A stretch of 64,000 nucleotides of DNA from an uncultured Flammeovirgaceae bacterium (GCA_937883755.1 CAKZYA010000001.1:62001-126000); one strand, 5' to 3'. Counted from the first letter of the stretch, positions 36,952-45,735 are shown. Made by a program: numbers and translations. The notes: generated from the letters alone by a model not told the origin.

Positions 36952-36958
36952 GATTAAC
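36952..36958. repeat. Target-site duplication GATTAAC, right copy
   Basis: Exact second copy of the 7-bp duplication, directly after the right inverted repeat. Confidence 0.9.
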
Positions 36959-37034
36959 CTAGTTTCTAGATACCTCTACGTCTTTACCGCAATAATAAAC
37001 TTTGTCATCTTGAGAAATCTTTTTTCATGAGTGC

Positions 37035-39281
37035 TCATGTACTTATTCTTTGAGGTTGATAGACTTTGAAGACTCCAGATCTACTTCTGAAGTAAATATT
37101 CTTGCCTGAAGAAGACGCTTCTAGTTCGTAGATAATTTTACCATCCCGTTCAACAACCCACTTTCCTGGATGTAGATCGTTAACTAGTATGCTATACTCC
37201 TGATCCCCTTCTATCTTAAAGTCAGCAGAACTTAGTAGACTACCACTCTTACTGAATAAGCCAATTTTGTCTAACATCTTGGCACCTATCAAGTCATTCT
37301 CAATAATTTCTTCGGCTAAGGGTTCGGTAGAAGCCCTGTCCATAACGGCCATAGCATGCATAAAAAAATCTTCTTTTTGAGGTTGGGAAGGAGTTACCTC
37401 TAGTCGCCAGCGTAGATCTTCATATGCCTTTTGTTTTTTGGTGTTAACTTTATCAGTTGACCTGTCAGGCGAATAGTTTTTTCCATTAATCTTGTAGCCA
37501 TATGATGTTTGAATTTCTGCCTGTTTAGGTAAAAGAGTATATGAGACTAACTTGCCATTCCCTTTCATCAACACGCTTTTTTTTTCGTTTATAGCGGGCT
37601 CTTCCATAGCGTGCATTAAAAATGTTTTTTTGAAATTTGCGTTTGTTGCCACTACTCGGTCAAATACCATAAATACAATCGGATACTTAGGGTCATTAGT
37701 ACTGAAGGTCACCATAGACCGGGTTACATTGTTTACTTTGGCTTTATTGACTCTATTACTATAGGTATAACCTTCAGTTAAGTCTCCTGAGATATAGCTG
37801 TATTCTGGTTTATGACTGTCAGGCCCAATTTCGTAAGCAGCAACTTTAGCGTACTGGTATCCGTTTTTTGCGTCTTTTAATTCGCTTAAATTATCGGGCT
37901 GAACATCATTGTTTAAAGGCCATCGCATACCACCGTCTACTTCAGTATTAGTCCAACTACCACCAGAGTATTTCTCATTAGGGTCATAGATTAAGAGGCC
38001 ATTGTGGGCAATGGTTGAACGATAATAGCTGCGCCAATGCCCTTCAGTAGTAGGGTTACTTTGGTCTTCGTACTGCCCACTGTCACCAGTTAAATTGCCT
38101 TTATAATATATTTGAAATGTTCCAAAATCTTTATGTTGATGATTTCCAAAGTAATATTCTCCAATACGCATGTGAACAACAGCATCATTTGATCTGTCCC
38201 CAGATAAATCCCAACCTGTGCGGGCAATCATTTCGCCACCAATAGGTGGAGGAAAATATTTGGTTAAGGATAAAGAGGTAATACTATTTGAGGTGGCATT
38301 TTCTGACCGGTATATTAAATCGAAGAAATCACGCTCTAGGGCTGCATCATAAGTAGCAAAAATATTTTGATTAGCTACCCAACGAAGATAAGGGTCGTTG
38401 GCATAGTTTGCTGTTTGGCGAAGAACAAAGTCATGGTATTCGTAGCTTCCATCGTCTATTCGCACATCACCTTCCCTAAGTAATTGCCTATCGGGTCTTA
38501 GTGAATATATCAAATGGTAAGGTACCTTCTCAAAACCTTCGTTAAATAAATCATTACCTCCTGATAGAGTTTTATAGGCTAGGGCAGCTAGAATAGTATG
38601 CGCATGGCGGGTGCCTATATAGTGCCCTTGATGGTGTTTATGTGATTGCATCCAGAAATTATTCTCAGGCTGAATACGGTTGAAGAGAAATTCGGCCGCG
38701 GCATCATACATTTTGTTCTCGTCTCCGTATATCGCTATTCCAGCGAATATGTGGTTATAAAATACCCCTTCCACAAAGTGACCTACGATAGACTGTAAAT
38801 TTCCAGGAATAGGGTAAATAGATTTTTCACCCGAACTCATGCTAGATACTCTTATCAGTTCTTTTATGAAATCCTGTTTCGAGGGCACTCCTGGTCTGCC
38901 CAAAAGGTCGTAGCAGTAATCGAAAGCAATAGAAGCCTGAAAAATGCTCTTAAAAGGAGCGCGGTTCTTAGCGTAGGTTTTAGAATCTTTCAACCACTTA
39001 TATGAGTCGTTAAGTGCTTTTTCTCCTGCCAAAGTATTACCATCTAAAAGATAGCGTAGTGCAAGGCACGCAGGGGAGCTACTGTAATAAATTCTTCTAG
39101 CTTCTGAGGCAAACGCTGGTGATTTTGCTTTTGCCTTAATTTCGGGAAGTGTTGAGGAGGTAATAAAAAGCCGTGGGTGACTTTCAGGTATAGCGGGGGA
39201 AGAAGTAATTAATTGACAAAGTCCTTTGTATCCAAAAACAGTGATTAAAACGGAGACTGTCAGTACTTTAATCTTTATCAT
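37035..39281 (-). CDS. Heparinase II/III-family polysaccharide lyase (PL21-like)
   Basis: 748 aa with a signal peptide (about 1-22, ending YKGLCQ). A large alpha/alpha toroid domain starts SHPRLFITSSTLPEIKAKA and includes HYIGTRHAH (about 215-223). The central beta-sheet part has the family signature NHQHKDFGTFQIYYKG (about 379-394), where the second His is the equivalent of a catalytic/metal-site residue in Pedobacter heparinase II. RSTIAHNGLLIYDPNEKY follows, again close to that enzyme. It would cleave uronic-acid-containing polysaccharides by beta-elimination outside the cytoplasm. It faces the polysaccharide operon, which suggests its substrate is the cell's own product. Confidence 0.85.
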   Translation of the reverse strand: MIKIKVLTVSVLITVFGYKGLCQLITSSPAIPESHPRLFITSSTLPEIKAKAKSPAFASEARRIYYSSSPACLALRYLLDGNTLAGEKALNDSYKWLKDSKTYAKNRAPFKSIFQASIAFDYCYDLLGRPGVPSKQDFIKELIRVSSMSSGEKSIYPIPGNLQSIVGHFVEGVFYNHIFAGIAIYGDENKMYDAAAEFLFNRIQPENNFWMQSHKHHQGHYIGTRHAHTILAALAYKTLSGGNDLFNEGFEKVPYHLIYSLRPDRQLLREGDVRIDDGSYEYHDFVLRQTANYANDPYLRWVANQNIFATYDAALERDFFDLIYRSENATSNSITSLSLTKYFPPPIGGEMIARTGWDLSGDRSNDAVVHMRIGEYYFGNHQHKDFGTFQIYYKGNLTGDSGQYEDQSNPTTEGHWRSYYRSTIAHNGLLIYDPNEKYSGGSWTNTEVDGGMRWPLNNDVQPDNLSELKDAKNGYQYAKVAAYEIGPDSHKPEYSYISGDLTEGYTYSNRVNKAKVNNVTRSMVTFSTNDPKYPIVFMVFDRVVATNANFKKTFLMHAMEEPAINEKKSVLMKGNGKLVSYTLLPKQAEIQTSYGYKINGKNYSPDRSTDKVNTKKQKAYEDLRWRLEVTPSQPQKEDFFMHAMAVMDRASTEPLAEEIIENDLIGAKMLDKIGLFSKSGSLLSSADFKIEGDQEYSILVNDLHPGKWVVERDGKIIYELEASSSGKNIYFRSRSGVFKVYQPQRIST

Positions 39282-39604
39282 TAAGTCGAAGATTTACATA
39301 GTTTCTACTAGTATAACTATTTCGAAACGTATTCCTTATACAATTATGAAAAAGACTTTTTGTAAAAATTCAATATTAAGAAATCTCTGCAATACTACCT
39401 TTAGAAAGTGATGAACACAGAAAGCAGGCCAGCTGATAAGCATCTACAATAAGGGTATTGGTGCAAACTTTCTTAAAAGCCATGTTAGAAGAGACTTCTA
39501 TTCGTTCGTAATAATAGAATTAGAATTGAAAACTAGTTCTCCGACCCGGTGTGATTTTGTGATTGAGAGTTCGTGGCTTGAGACTGAACCAGTAACTATA
39601 AAGC
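39282..39604. other. Intergenic gap between the two lyase genes
   Basis: About 320 bp between the heparinase start and the terminator of the next gene. No ORF with coding character and no TAnnTTTG box on the minus strand was seen. It presumably holds the heparinase promoter, which I cannot place. Confidence 0.4.
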
Positions 39605-39636
39605 AAAAGTCTTACTAAATACTTAGTAAGACTTTT
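39605..39636 (-). terminator. Intrinsic terminator after the lyase lipoprotein gene
   Basis: AAAAGTCTTACTAA (39605-39618) pairs perfectly over 14 bp with TTAGTAAGACTTTT (39623-39636) across a 4-nt loop. It is 25 bp downstream of the stop of the minus-strand gene at 39661, and the minus-strand stem ends in TTTT. Confidence 0.8.
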
Positions 39637-39660
39637 ATTATGCTGCTTTGGTGTAGTATG

Positions 39661-41316
39661 TTATTTAGGTACGTATACTCTAACGTAGTCAACGTGCATT
39701 TCCTGTAAAGAAGCTCCTGTGTTTTGTCTATGTTTCCAGAAGGAATTATATAGACCAAACTTGAAGTAAGGTGCATCTTCATCTTTATAGCTATTAGGGC
39801 CTCGGTAAGAGTGGAAAAGATTACCATTTCGGTAGACTCTGAAGAATCCATCTGAACCATAGCTCCATTTAACGTGGAAAGTCCAGGTCACCCACTTACC
39901 CTTGTCACTTTCCAGACTCCTGTAACCAGATCCTACTCTCTTAGTAGGGTGATAATCTTTTCCTGGATAGATCTTCTTACCATCAACACTGTAGCGGTGG
40001 GGTAGTACTTTGGCATCTTTACTTCCTGCCCCAGAGCGGGTAGCGTACATATGGCGGAGAAATATGTGATCTCCTTCAAATCGCATAGTGTACGATCCTT
40101 CCCGGCTATATTTGTAGTCATTTTTCATACTAAAGAATCCAGTATAACCACTACCGATTTCATATTGGTCGCTTATTCTTACTCTCATCTGATAGACATA
40201 TTCCTGACCCCATTTTGCCCGGAAACCACCCTTGAAGTAAGGGGATGGCAGGTTTCTAGGTACAAGTTCTTGGCGATAGTTCTTGTTGGTTCCAGGAGTA
40301 ATTCTAAAATGGTAAGCACCAACTCCGCCTACTTTTACTACTTTACCTCTAGTATGCCCCAAGTGGTGTACGCGCAATCCAGAAGAGCTACTAACATTTT
40401 TACCGAAACCACTATTGAACTCATACTGTCGTAATAGTTTTAGGGCAGGTAGACCGCTGGGAGTCTTTGATTCATCATTACCATCATCTCCGCTATCACC
40501 TCCGTCTCCGCTATCACCATCATCCTGTGGGCTACTACTCCCGCCTCCAGATTGTCCTCCTTCCTTGCAAACCTCCTCAGAGCTTTTATAACCACTGTTC
40601 CATCGGGCATATACTTGAAAGCAACGATTACTAGCGTTGCTAATAGAGAATACCATCTTTTCGTTTTTCTTATTTGAATATAGACGGGGGATGATACTAG
40701 TGCCAGTTCGCTTACCGTCTACCATTAACTCAAAACCTCCTTCAGGCTGCTTAGGAGAAGCAAAGTTTACAAAGTCTAAGGTGACTTTTGAGCCACTGAT
40801 AGAAAGCTTACTAATAACAGGTTCTGTAATATTAGAAGGTCGGCTGACTTCACCACCGCTACTGTTATCATCGTTACCATCATCTCCGGGAGGTGGTGAT
40901 GAACTCTGTCCTCCACTACCAGGCTTCATTTCGTTGGATCGCTTATAGCCACTGTTCCAACGAGCGTAAATCTGATAGGTACTCTGAGGCTGACTGATAG
41001 AAAAAGTCATTTTTACATTTTTGCTCGACGAATAAGAGCGAGGGATAATATTCGTATACGTTCTTTTTCCATTAACCATTAGCTCAAAACCTCCCTCTGG
41101 TCTTTTAGGCGAGGCATAATTAGTAAATTCTACAGTGACCTTTGAGCCATTAACTGACACTTTAGTGACCTCGGGAATCCGGGTGTCCTGGGTACGAGCT
41201 GAGCTAAGCCCTAAGTCAGATGATAACCCTCTTTCACTGAACATTTCTTCTTCTGCGCACTGGGTGAAGAAAAGCAGGATAAAAATAGCAGGTAATAATA
41301 AATAAATCTTTTTCAT
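39661..41316 (-). CDS. Lipoprotein with two repeated beta domains and a heparin-lyase-I-like polysaccharide lyase domain
   Basis: 551 aa. The lipoprotein signal ends at Cys20 (LLFFTQCAEEE). Two copies of an 80-residue domain (about 47-127 and 166-247) share SGSKVT or NGSKVT, ASPK-PEGGFELMV and YARWNSGYK. They are joined by Gly/Ser/Asp linkers (131-160; 251-285). The C-terminal region (293-551) has a jelly-roll layout (RQELVPRN, QMRVRISD, GKWVTWTFHVKW, VDYVRVYV) as in the Polysacc_lyase (PF14099) group. It is surface anchored and probably binds and cleaves an acidic polysaccharide. Substrate is inferred from the neighbouring heparinase only. Confidence 0.75.
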   Translation of the reverse strand: MKKIYLLLPAIFILLFFTQCAEEEMFSERGLSSDLGLSSARTQDTRIPEVTKVSVNGSKVTVEFTNYASPKRPEGGFELMVNGKRTYTNIIPRSYSSSKNVKMTFSISQPQSTYQIYARWNSGYKRSNEMKPGSGGQSSSPPPGDDGNDDNSSGGEVSRPSNITEPVISKLSISGSKVTLDFVNFASPKQPEGGFELMVDGKRTGTSIIPRLYSNKKNEKMVFSISNASNRCFQVYARWNSGYKSSEEVCKEGGQSGGGSSSPQDDGDSGDGGDSGDDGNDESKTPSGLPALKLLRQYEFNSGFGKNVSSSSGLRVHHLGHTRGKVVKVGGVGAYHFRITPGTNKNYRQELVPRNLPSPYFKGGFRAKWGQEYVYQMRVRISDQYEIGSGYTGFFSMKNDYKYSREGSYTMRFEGDHIFLRHMYATRSGAGSKDAKVLPHRYSVDGKKIYPGKDYHPTKRVGSGYRSLESDKGKWVTWTFHVKWSYGSDGFFRVYRNGNLFHSYRGPNSYKDEDAPYFKFGLYNSFWKHRQNTGASLQEMHVDYVRVYVPK

Positions 41317-41796
41317 AGAAATAGAATAAAAGTGAGATTAGATTTTATGTCAATATTTTTGCAACCCCCTACATGCAGCAGATACTATACAAAAATTAAG
41401 TGCCAGAAGAATAAATTTTCAATTTATGGTTCTGAGTTGTGAAACAGATAGCTAAGGATAATAAGTGATAATATGAATAAACCAATAATTGATAGTGTTG
41501 ATCTGTCATCTTGGCAACATGATTAACGATTTATATTAGGAGAGCAATAAGTGGAGTAAATAAAGCTATAAAAAATAAAAAGCATAGCTATTACACATGA
41601 TAGGTTTACTATTATGATAACGTGCCTTGATTTGAGAATATATTTTTCAATATGATAAACCACATGATGCCTAGTTAAAGGTATTTTGTGAGTATGAATT
41701 TTATATGAAAGTGATAGTGAGGTCTTTATATAAATATAGGTTACCCGTCGTATGTGCGCATAGTTGTAAGTTCTACTTTGCGGAAATAGGCATCTA
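41317..41796. other. 480-bp AT-rich gap without a supported gene
   Basis: Between the lyase lipoprotein start and the end of the double-GNAT gene. All frames are broken by stops except a frame on the minus strand that runs into the GNAT gene out of phase, which I regard as a shadow. No clear terminator or TAnnTTTG promoter was found. Confidence 0.4.
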
Positions 41797-42753
41797 TCAG
41801 AGGTGACGGTACTGCATAACAGTAGCTGAGTCAGGGCAGAGATAAGAAAATTCTGCGGTTTGCTGAATAACTGCGGGAACATTATTACGAGATACCATCT
41901 CAAACTTGAGCTGACTGAAAAACTTTACTGCAGTAGTTGTGATAATGTATAAAGAAGAAATATGATTATTTTTGGCTAATACAAGCATACTATTTACTAG
42001 TTGCTGACCTAATCCCTGCTGTTGAAAGTTAGTATCTACAGCTAGCGACCGAAGTAGCCCAAATGGCTCATGAATCTCTAAGCCACAGCAACCAAGTACT
42101 TGCCCTGAACTGTTTTTTATTATTTGAAAAAGAATCTGAGAGTTAACATCTTCAGTAGGAAGTTGCTGGGATTGTAGCAACTTCTTTATCGCTGGTAAAT
42201 CATTAGATTGGGCAGGTGTAATTTTAAGACTTGGTACAGAACGTTTCATAAGTAGATCAGTTTGAGGGTCGTTTCCCATCATGAAAATATGGGAGCTAAA
42301 AGTCTGAAAACCCCACTTTTTATAAAAAGTAATAGCCGATGGATTATGTTCCCATACTCCTAGCCAAATGGTTGTAAACTGATACGTTTGAGCATAATCC
42401 AACGCAGTTTGCATAAGTTGTTTGCCAATTCCCTGCCCCATTTCTGTTTGATTTACGTAGATCCGCTGAATCTCTATTGCTCGGCTATCATCTATCTGCG
42501 TGATAGTCTGACCCCATCGTAACTTTAAGTAACCAATGGCCTCCTTCTGCCGATACGCAAGGAAGAACTTTGTATTGGGATCAACTAACTCTTGTTGGAC
42601 GGTAGACTCTTGAAAAGCTTGGTCGACATATCGATGAAAATCTTGCTCTCTATTATATTTGGCAAAAGCATCGGTGAAGGTCTTTTTTCCTAGCGCAGAT
42701 AATATTACTGCTGCCTCGTTATTAGCTGGTCTGATTTGTATATCAGAAGACAT
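41797..42753 (-). CDS. Tandem GNAT protein: N-terminal acetyltransferase fused to an ArsN2-like domain
   Basis: Start at ATG 42753 (318 aa, MSSDIQIRPANNEAAV); an upstream start would add 21 hydrophobic residues and does not fit the fold. Domain 1 (about 1-175) has IEIQRIYVNQTEMGQGIGKQL and WLGVWEHNPSAITFYKKWGF, the classical GNAT motifs. Domain 2 (about 178-318) has LLQSQQLPTEDV, LLRSLAVDTNFQQQGLGQQL, YIITTTAVKFFSQLKFE and SYLCPDSATVMQY, the pattern of ArsN2-type arsinothricin/arsenic-resistance acetyltransferases. No ars genes are nearby, so the link to arsenic rests on motif similarity alone. Confidence 0.8.
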   Translation of the reverse strand: MSSDIQIRPANNEAAVILSALGKKTFTDAFAKYNREQDFHRYVDQAFQESTVQQELVDPNTKFFLAYRQKEAIGYLKLRWGQTITQIDDSRAIEIQRIYVNQTEMGQGIGKQLMQTALDYAQTYQFTTIWLGVWEHNPSAITFYKKWGFQTFSSHIFMMGNDPQTDLLMKRSVPSLKITPAQSNDLPAIKKLLQSQQLPTEDVNSQILFQIIKNSSGQVLGCCGLEIHEPFGLLRSLAVDTNFQQQGLGQQLVNSMLVLAKNNHISSLYIITTTAVKFFSQLKFEMVSRNNVPAVIQQTAEFSYLCPDSATVMQYRHL

Positions 42754-42800
42754 AGGTATAAAGGTAGATACAGGATACAAAAATAGAATATTATCGAAAG

Positions 42801-42832
42801 AAAAAGGACTATCCACTTTTGTGAATAGCCCC
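42801..42832 (-). terminator. Intrinsic terminator after the fasciclin gene
   Basis: On the minus strand GGGCTATTCAC (42831-42821) pairs with GTGGATAGTCC (42816-42806), including two G-U pairs, across a TTTT/AAAA loop. It is followed by TTTTT (42805-42801) and lies 28 bp after the fasciclin stop. Confidence 0.8.
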
Positions 42833-42859
42833 AGACTGATAATCTAGCTAGAGTGAAGA

Positions 42860-43390
42860 TTACTGATTGTCACCTTCTTCTTTTTCCCCCTGAGCAGTTT
42901 CCATCATGCTTGGTGGTAAAATTACGGCGTCAATAACGTGTACAATTCCATTAGATGCTTTAACATCAGCAGCTATTACTTTAGCTCCTGCAATCATAGC
43001 TTCGCCATTTGCTAAGGTTACCACAGCTTCGCTACCTTCTACGGTAGTGGCTGCCATACCATCTGATAAATCAGTAGAAGCTACCTCACCAGCTACTACG
43101 TGGTAAGTAAGTACTGATACTAACTTATCCTTGTTTTCTGGCTTCAGCAGAGTTTCTAAAGTTCCAGCAGGAAGAGCTGCGAAAGCTTCATTGGTGGGGG
43201 CGAATACAGTAAATGGCCCATCACTTTGTAGTGTTTCTACTAGTTCAGCAGCTTTAACTGCCTCTACTAGAGTGGAAAGACTTTCCTGATCCATGGCCAA
43301 GGCTACAATGTCTTTTTGATCACCTTGGGCAAAAGTCAATGTGGTTACCAATAGACCGGCTAGGAATAAAATGAGTGTGTTCGTTTTCAT
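42860..43390 (-). CDS. Secreted fasciclin (FAS1)-domain protein
   Basis: 176 aa with a signal peptide (1-21, ending TLTFAQ). One FAS1 domain shows the first conserved box GPFTVFAPTNEAFAALPAG and the second SNGIVHVIDAVILPP near the end. FAS1 proteins act in cell adhesion and surface binding. The C-terminal tail is short and acidic (QGEKEEGDN). It ends in its own terminator, so it is probably monocistronic. Confidence 0.92.
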   Translation of the reverse strand: MKTNTLILFLAGLLVTTLTFAQGDQKDIVALAMDQESLSTLVEAVKAAELVETLQSDGPFTVFAPTNEAFAALPAGTLETLLKPENKDKLVSVLTYHVVAGEVASTDLSDGMAATTVEGSEAVVTLANGEAMIAGAKVIAADVKASNGIVHVIDAVILPPSMMETAQGEKEEGDNQ

Positions 43391-43605
43391 GATGTGATTT
43401 TTTTGTGTTTATGAAATACACCCACATAACAGGTCTTTAAGTTGATTGTTTTGTTTAATCTATTTTTAACGAAATTTAACAAAAAATTAACACGTTAGAG
43501 TATTGCGAATTGTAAATATCTGAAAATCAGAAAATTAAAATGATAGACTTGTCTGAAAGTATTTTTTTGTTGCATTAAAAGAATACAATAATAAAACAAG
43601 TAGAA

Positions 43606-43797
43606 TTATTTTTGAGAAGAGTAAATACTATTGGATAAGTATTGATACTGAGAATCCCATGTTTTCAATAGAGATATTGTAGAAGGTGACTCAGTAGATA
43701 TCAGCCAGAGCATAATTGCCAATATAACAAGCAATAGTAAGAGCCAAGACCAAATAGGCTTCTGACGGGTTTTGCTATTCAATCGTAGGTTAGTCAT
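43606..43797 (-). CDS. Small single-span membrane protein, unknown
   Basis: 63 aa: a short basic start, one long hydrophobic helix (SWLLLLLVILAIMLWLI, about 17-33) and a hydrophilic tail. Charge distribution predicts a cytoplasmic N-terminus. There is no homology I recognise. It lies 59 bp after the flippase paralogue on the same strand, so it may be co-transcribed. It could be spurious, but the membrane-protein pattern is coherent. Confidence 0.5.
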   Translation of the reverse strand: MTNLRLNSKTRQKPIWSWLLLLLVILAIMLWLISTESPSTISLLKTWDSQYQYLSNSIYSSQK

Positions 43798-43855
43798 GAC
43801 AGTGAGGTAAATAACAAGAGTAACTCAAACAAGCCAGACTTTTACCCTATACCTA

Positions 43856-45340
43856 TTATGAATTAATGTATTTAGACACAGGAGATAGTACCTTATCCTG
43901 TATTTTGGTAACAACTAACACCTTATCGAGTAGCTTACGCTCGAAGCTAAGCAAATACCACAAGTACCCTGTACTGATCATGACGCCCCCAATAAGCAAC
44001 TGAGGCCAGTAAGAGACAGGATGAATGAAGTAGAGTAATTTTACAGATGCACCAATAAGCAAACAAGCAACTAGTGGTTTCCAAGCTAGTTTTAAAAGCG
44101 AGCTATAGTGTACCCCAATAAGCTGATGAACTACCCGCTGATACCAAAAAAAGCGAAACGTTCGATCGACCAAAATACCGAGTGCTGCACCGTTAATACC
44201 GTAGAGTAGTGCCCCGATTGTCACGGCAGGGATCGTGGAAAGTAATGTAGAACTTATGCTGAGCTTCATAGACAGGTCAGACCGACCCACACTCCGCATA
44301 ATAATTGACGCATTAGCAGACAACCCATTCAAGATAGTGGCTAGAGCGAGAATTTGTAAGGGCAAAACTGCCATCATCCACTGAGTGCCAAAACCTACGC
44401 GGATAATCGGTTTAGCCAAAAGAATGAGACCTAGCATGAGTGGAAACACCAATAACTGATTCATCTTACTGATACTCAAAAAGTATTTAGCAATGGCTTC
44501 TTTACTTTTCTGAATAGAGGAGTAGGCTGGGAACATCACTCTATTTATCACATTAGTAAGCTGCTTTACCACCGTATTGGTTAGAAGAAACCCTAAAGTG
44601 TAGGAGCCAAGAGCTGCTCCGCCAATTAGCTTACCAATTAGTAAGTAATCCACATTCAGGGTAAAAAAGTGGAAAATCCGCTCAATAAGCACTTTACTAC
44701 CAAAGTCAAACAATTGATGATAAGCTTGTTTGCTAAAAATGAGTTGTGGCAACCAACGTGAGTACAACCAGTAGATGGCAGCCGAAACTAAAGAAACGAT
44801 AACACCATTAGCAGCTAAAGCCCAGACTCCCCAATCCTGAAAAGCCAGAAAAGTAGCTATGATTCCGCCTGCTAATACCGACGCTATCTCCGCAAAGGCC
44901 TGAGGCTTAAATTTGAGTTCTTTACTGAGTCTAGCTTTAGGAATAGCATAAAGTGTATTGAATATGAGTGGTAAGGCCAGTAAAGGCATAATTTCATTCA
45001 GAATAGGCTCTGAATAAAACCAAGCTGCTATTGGTGAAACAGCGGTTACAATCAGAGCGTAGCCCAAGATAGCAATAGCCAAGTTTAACCAGAAGGCTGT
45101 GGAATAATGCTGACGATTTAATTGATTCTTAGGGCGCTGAATAAGGGCTGAGACCATCCCCATTTCACTTACTACCTCAATAAATCCAATAAAGACGGCA
45201 GCCATGCCAATGATACCATAGTCTTCAGGTAAAAGTAGTTTAGCTAGTAGTAACTTAAAAAGTAATCGTAATCCTTGGGAACCAAATGAAGCTAAAGACG
45301 TCCATCCTATACCCGATACTATCCTGTTTTGTAGTCTCAT
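43856..45340 (-). CDS. Wzx-type flippase, second paralogue
   Basis: ATG 45340 gives 494 aa (MRLQNRIVSGIGWTSLASFG); an upstream start would add 20 residues. About 12 membrane helices. It aligns along its length with the flippase at 21071-22543, for example PEDYGIIGMAAVFIGF, SEMGMVSALIQR, NVDYLLIGKLIGGAALGSYTL and MFPAYSSIQ. It may serve the same or a second polysaccharide, and stands outside the plus-strand operon on the far side of the lyase genes. A possible -7 box on the minus strand is TACTTTTG (45522-45515). Confidence 0.88.
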   Translation of the reverse strand: MRLQNRIVSGIGWTSLASFGSQGLRLLFKLLLAKLLLPEDYGIIGMAAVFIGFIEVVSEMGMVSALIQRPKNQLNRQHYSTAFWLNLAIAILGYALIVTAVSPIAAWFYSEPILNEIMPLLALPLIFNTLYAIPKARLSKELKFKPQAFAEIASVLAGGIIATFLAFQDWGVWALAANGVIVSLVSAAIYWLYSRWLPQLIFSKQAYHQLFDFGSKVLIERIFHFFTLNVDYLLIGKLIGGAALGSYTLGFLLTNTVVKQLTNVINRVMFPAYSSIQKSKEAIAKYFLSISKMNQLLVFPLMLGLILLAKPIIRVGFGTQWMMAVLPLQILALATILNGLSANASIIMRSVGRSDLSMKLSISSTLLSTIPAVTIGALLYGINGAALGILVDRTFRFFWYQRVVHQLIGVHYSSLLKLAWKPLVACLLIGASVKLLYFIHPVSYWPQLLIGGVMISTGYLWYLLSFERKLLDKVLVVTKIQDKVLSPVSKYINS

Positions 45341-45735
45341 AAAATAAAGTAAAGAGGAAAAGCCAAGGCATAAATAGCTTAGTTTTCCTGATCCTAACAT
45401 CCCAACCTAACCTTGCAACAATAAAGGACCTGGCACAAGAGTGAAAAAATTGTACCGTGCGAAGAGTAAAAAGTAAAAAAATGATGAATTATATCACCTT
45501 CCTAAGATTATACCCAAAAGTAAGGATAAATGTTATATATGCACTAAGTAAATACAATTTTTGTGCAGCTTTCTACAACATCTATCGATCTTGTAAAGCA
45601 TAAATAATGACATTTTGGCTTATTTTTCTTAAATATTGCTAATTTATAAGACATTTTGGCATAAAATGCGCAAAAAATAGCTTTGGTGATAGTTTTGATA
45701 AAGTATTGATGAACCAACGTATAAGGAAGAAAAAG
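45341..45735. other. Divergent intergenic region between the flippase and clpB
   Basis: 395 bp, AT-rich. It holds the clpB promoter, a direct repeat GACATTTTGGC (45609-45619 and 45650-45660, 41 bp apart), a near-palindrome around GGCATAAAATGCGC (45658-45671) and a possible minus-strand -7 box (45515-45522). No coding frame is supported here. Confidence 0.5.
45655..45685 (+). promoter_or_regulatory. clpB promoter, Bacteroidota consensus
   Basis: TTTG (45655-45658), exactly 19 nt, then TAGCTTTG (45678-45685) match the -33 TTTG and -7 TAnnTTTG boxes fully. Transcription would start near 45692 and leave a leader of about 45 nt before the ATG. The -33 box sits in the second copy of the GACATTTTGGC repeat. 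Confidence 0.75.

Noticed and set aside
37026-37039. CATGAG-TG-CTCATG as a heparinase terminator
   Set aside because: The loop is only two bases, it overlaps the stop codon and the following minus-strand bases are A-rich rather than T-rich.
41523-41903. 126-aa minus-strand ORF
   Set aside because: It overlaps the end of the double-GNAT gene in another frame, has no motif and is rich in rare low-complexity stretches.
45654-45675. Sigma-54-like TTGGC...TGC upstream of clpB
   Set aside because: The GG to GC spacing is 10, not 12, and the same bases form a full housekeeping promoter.
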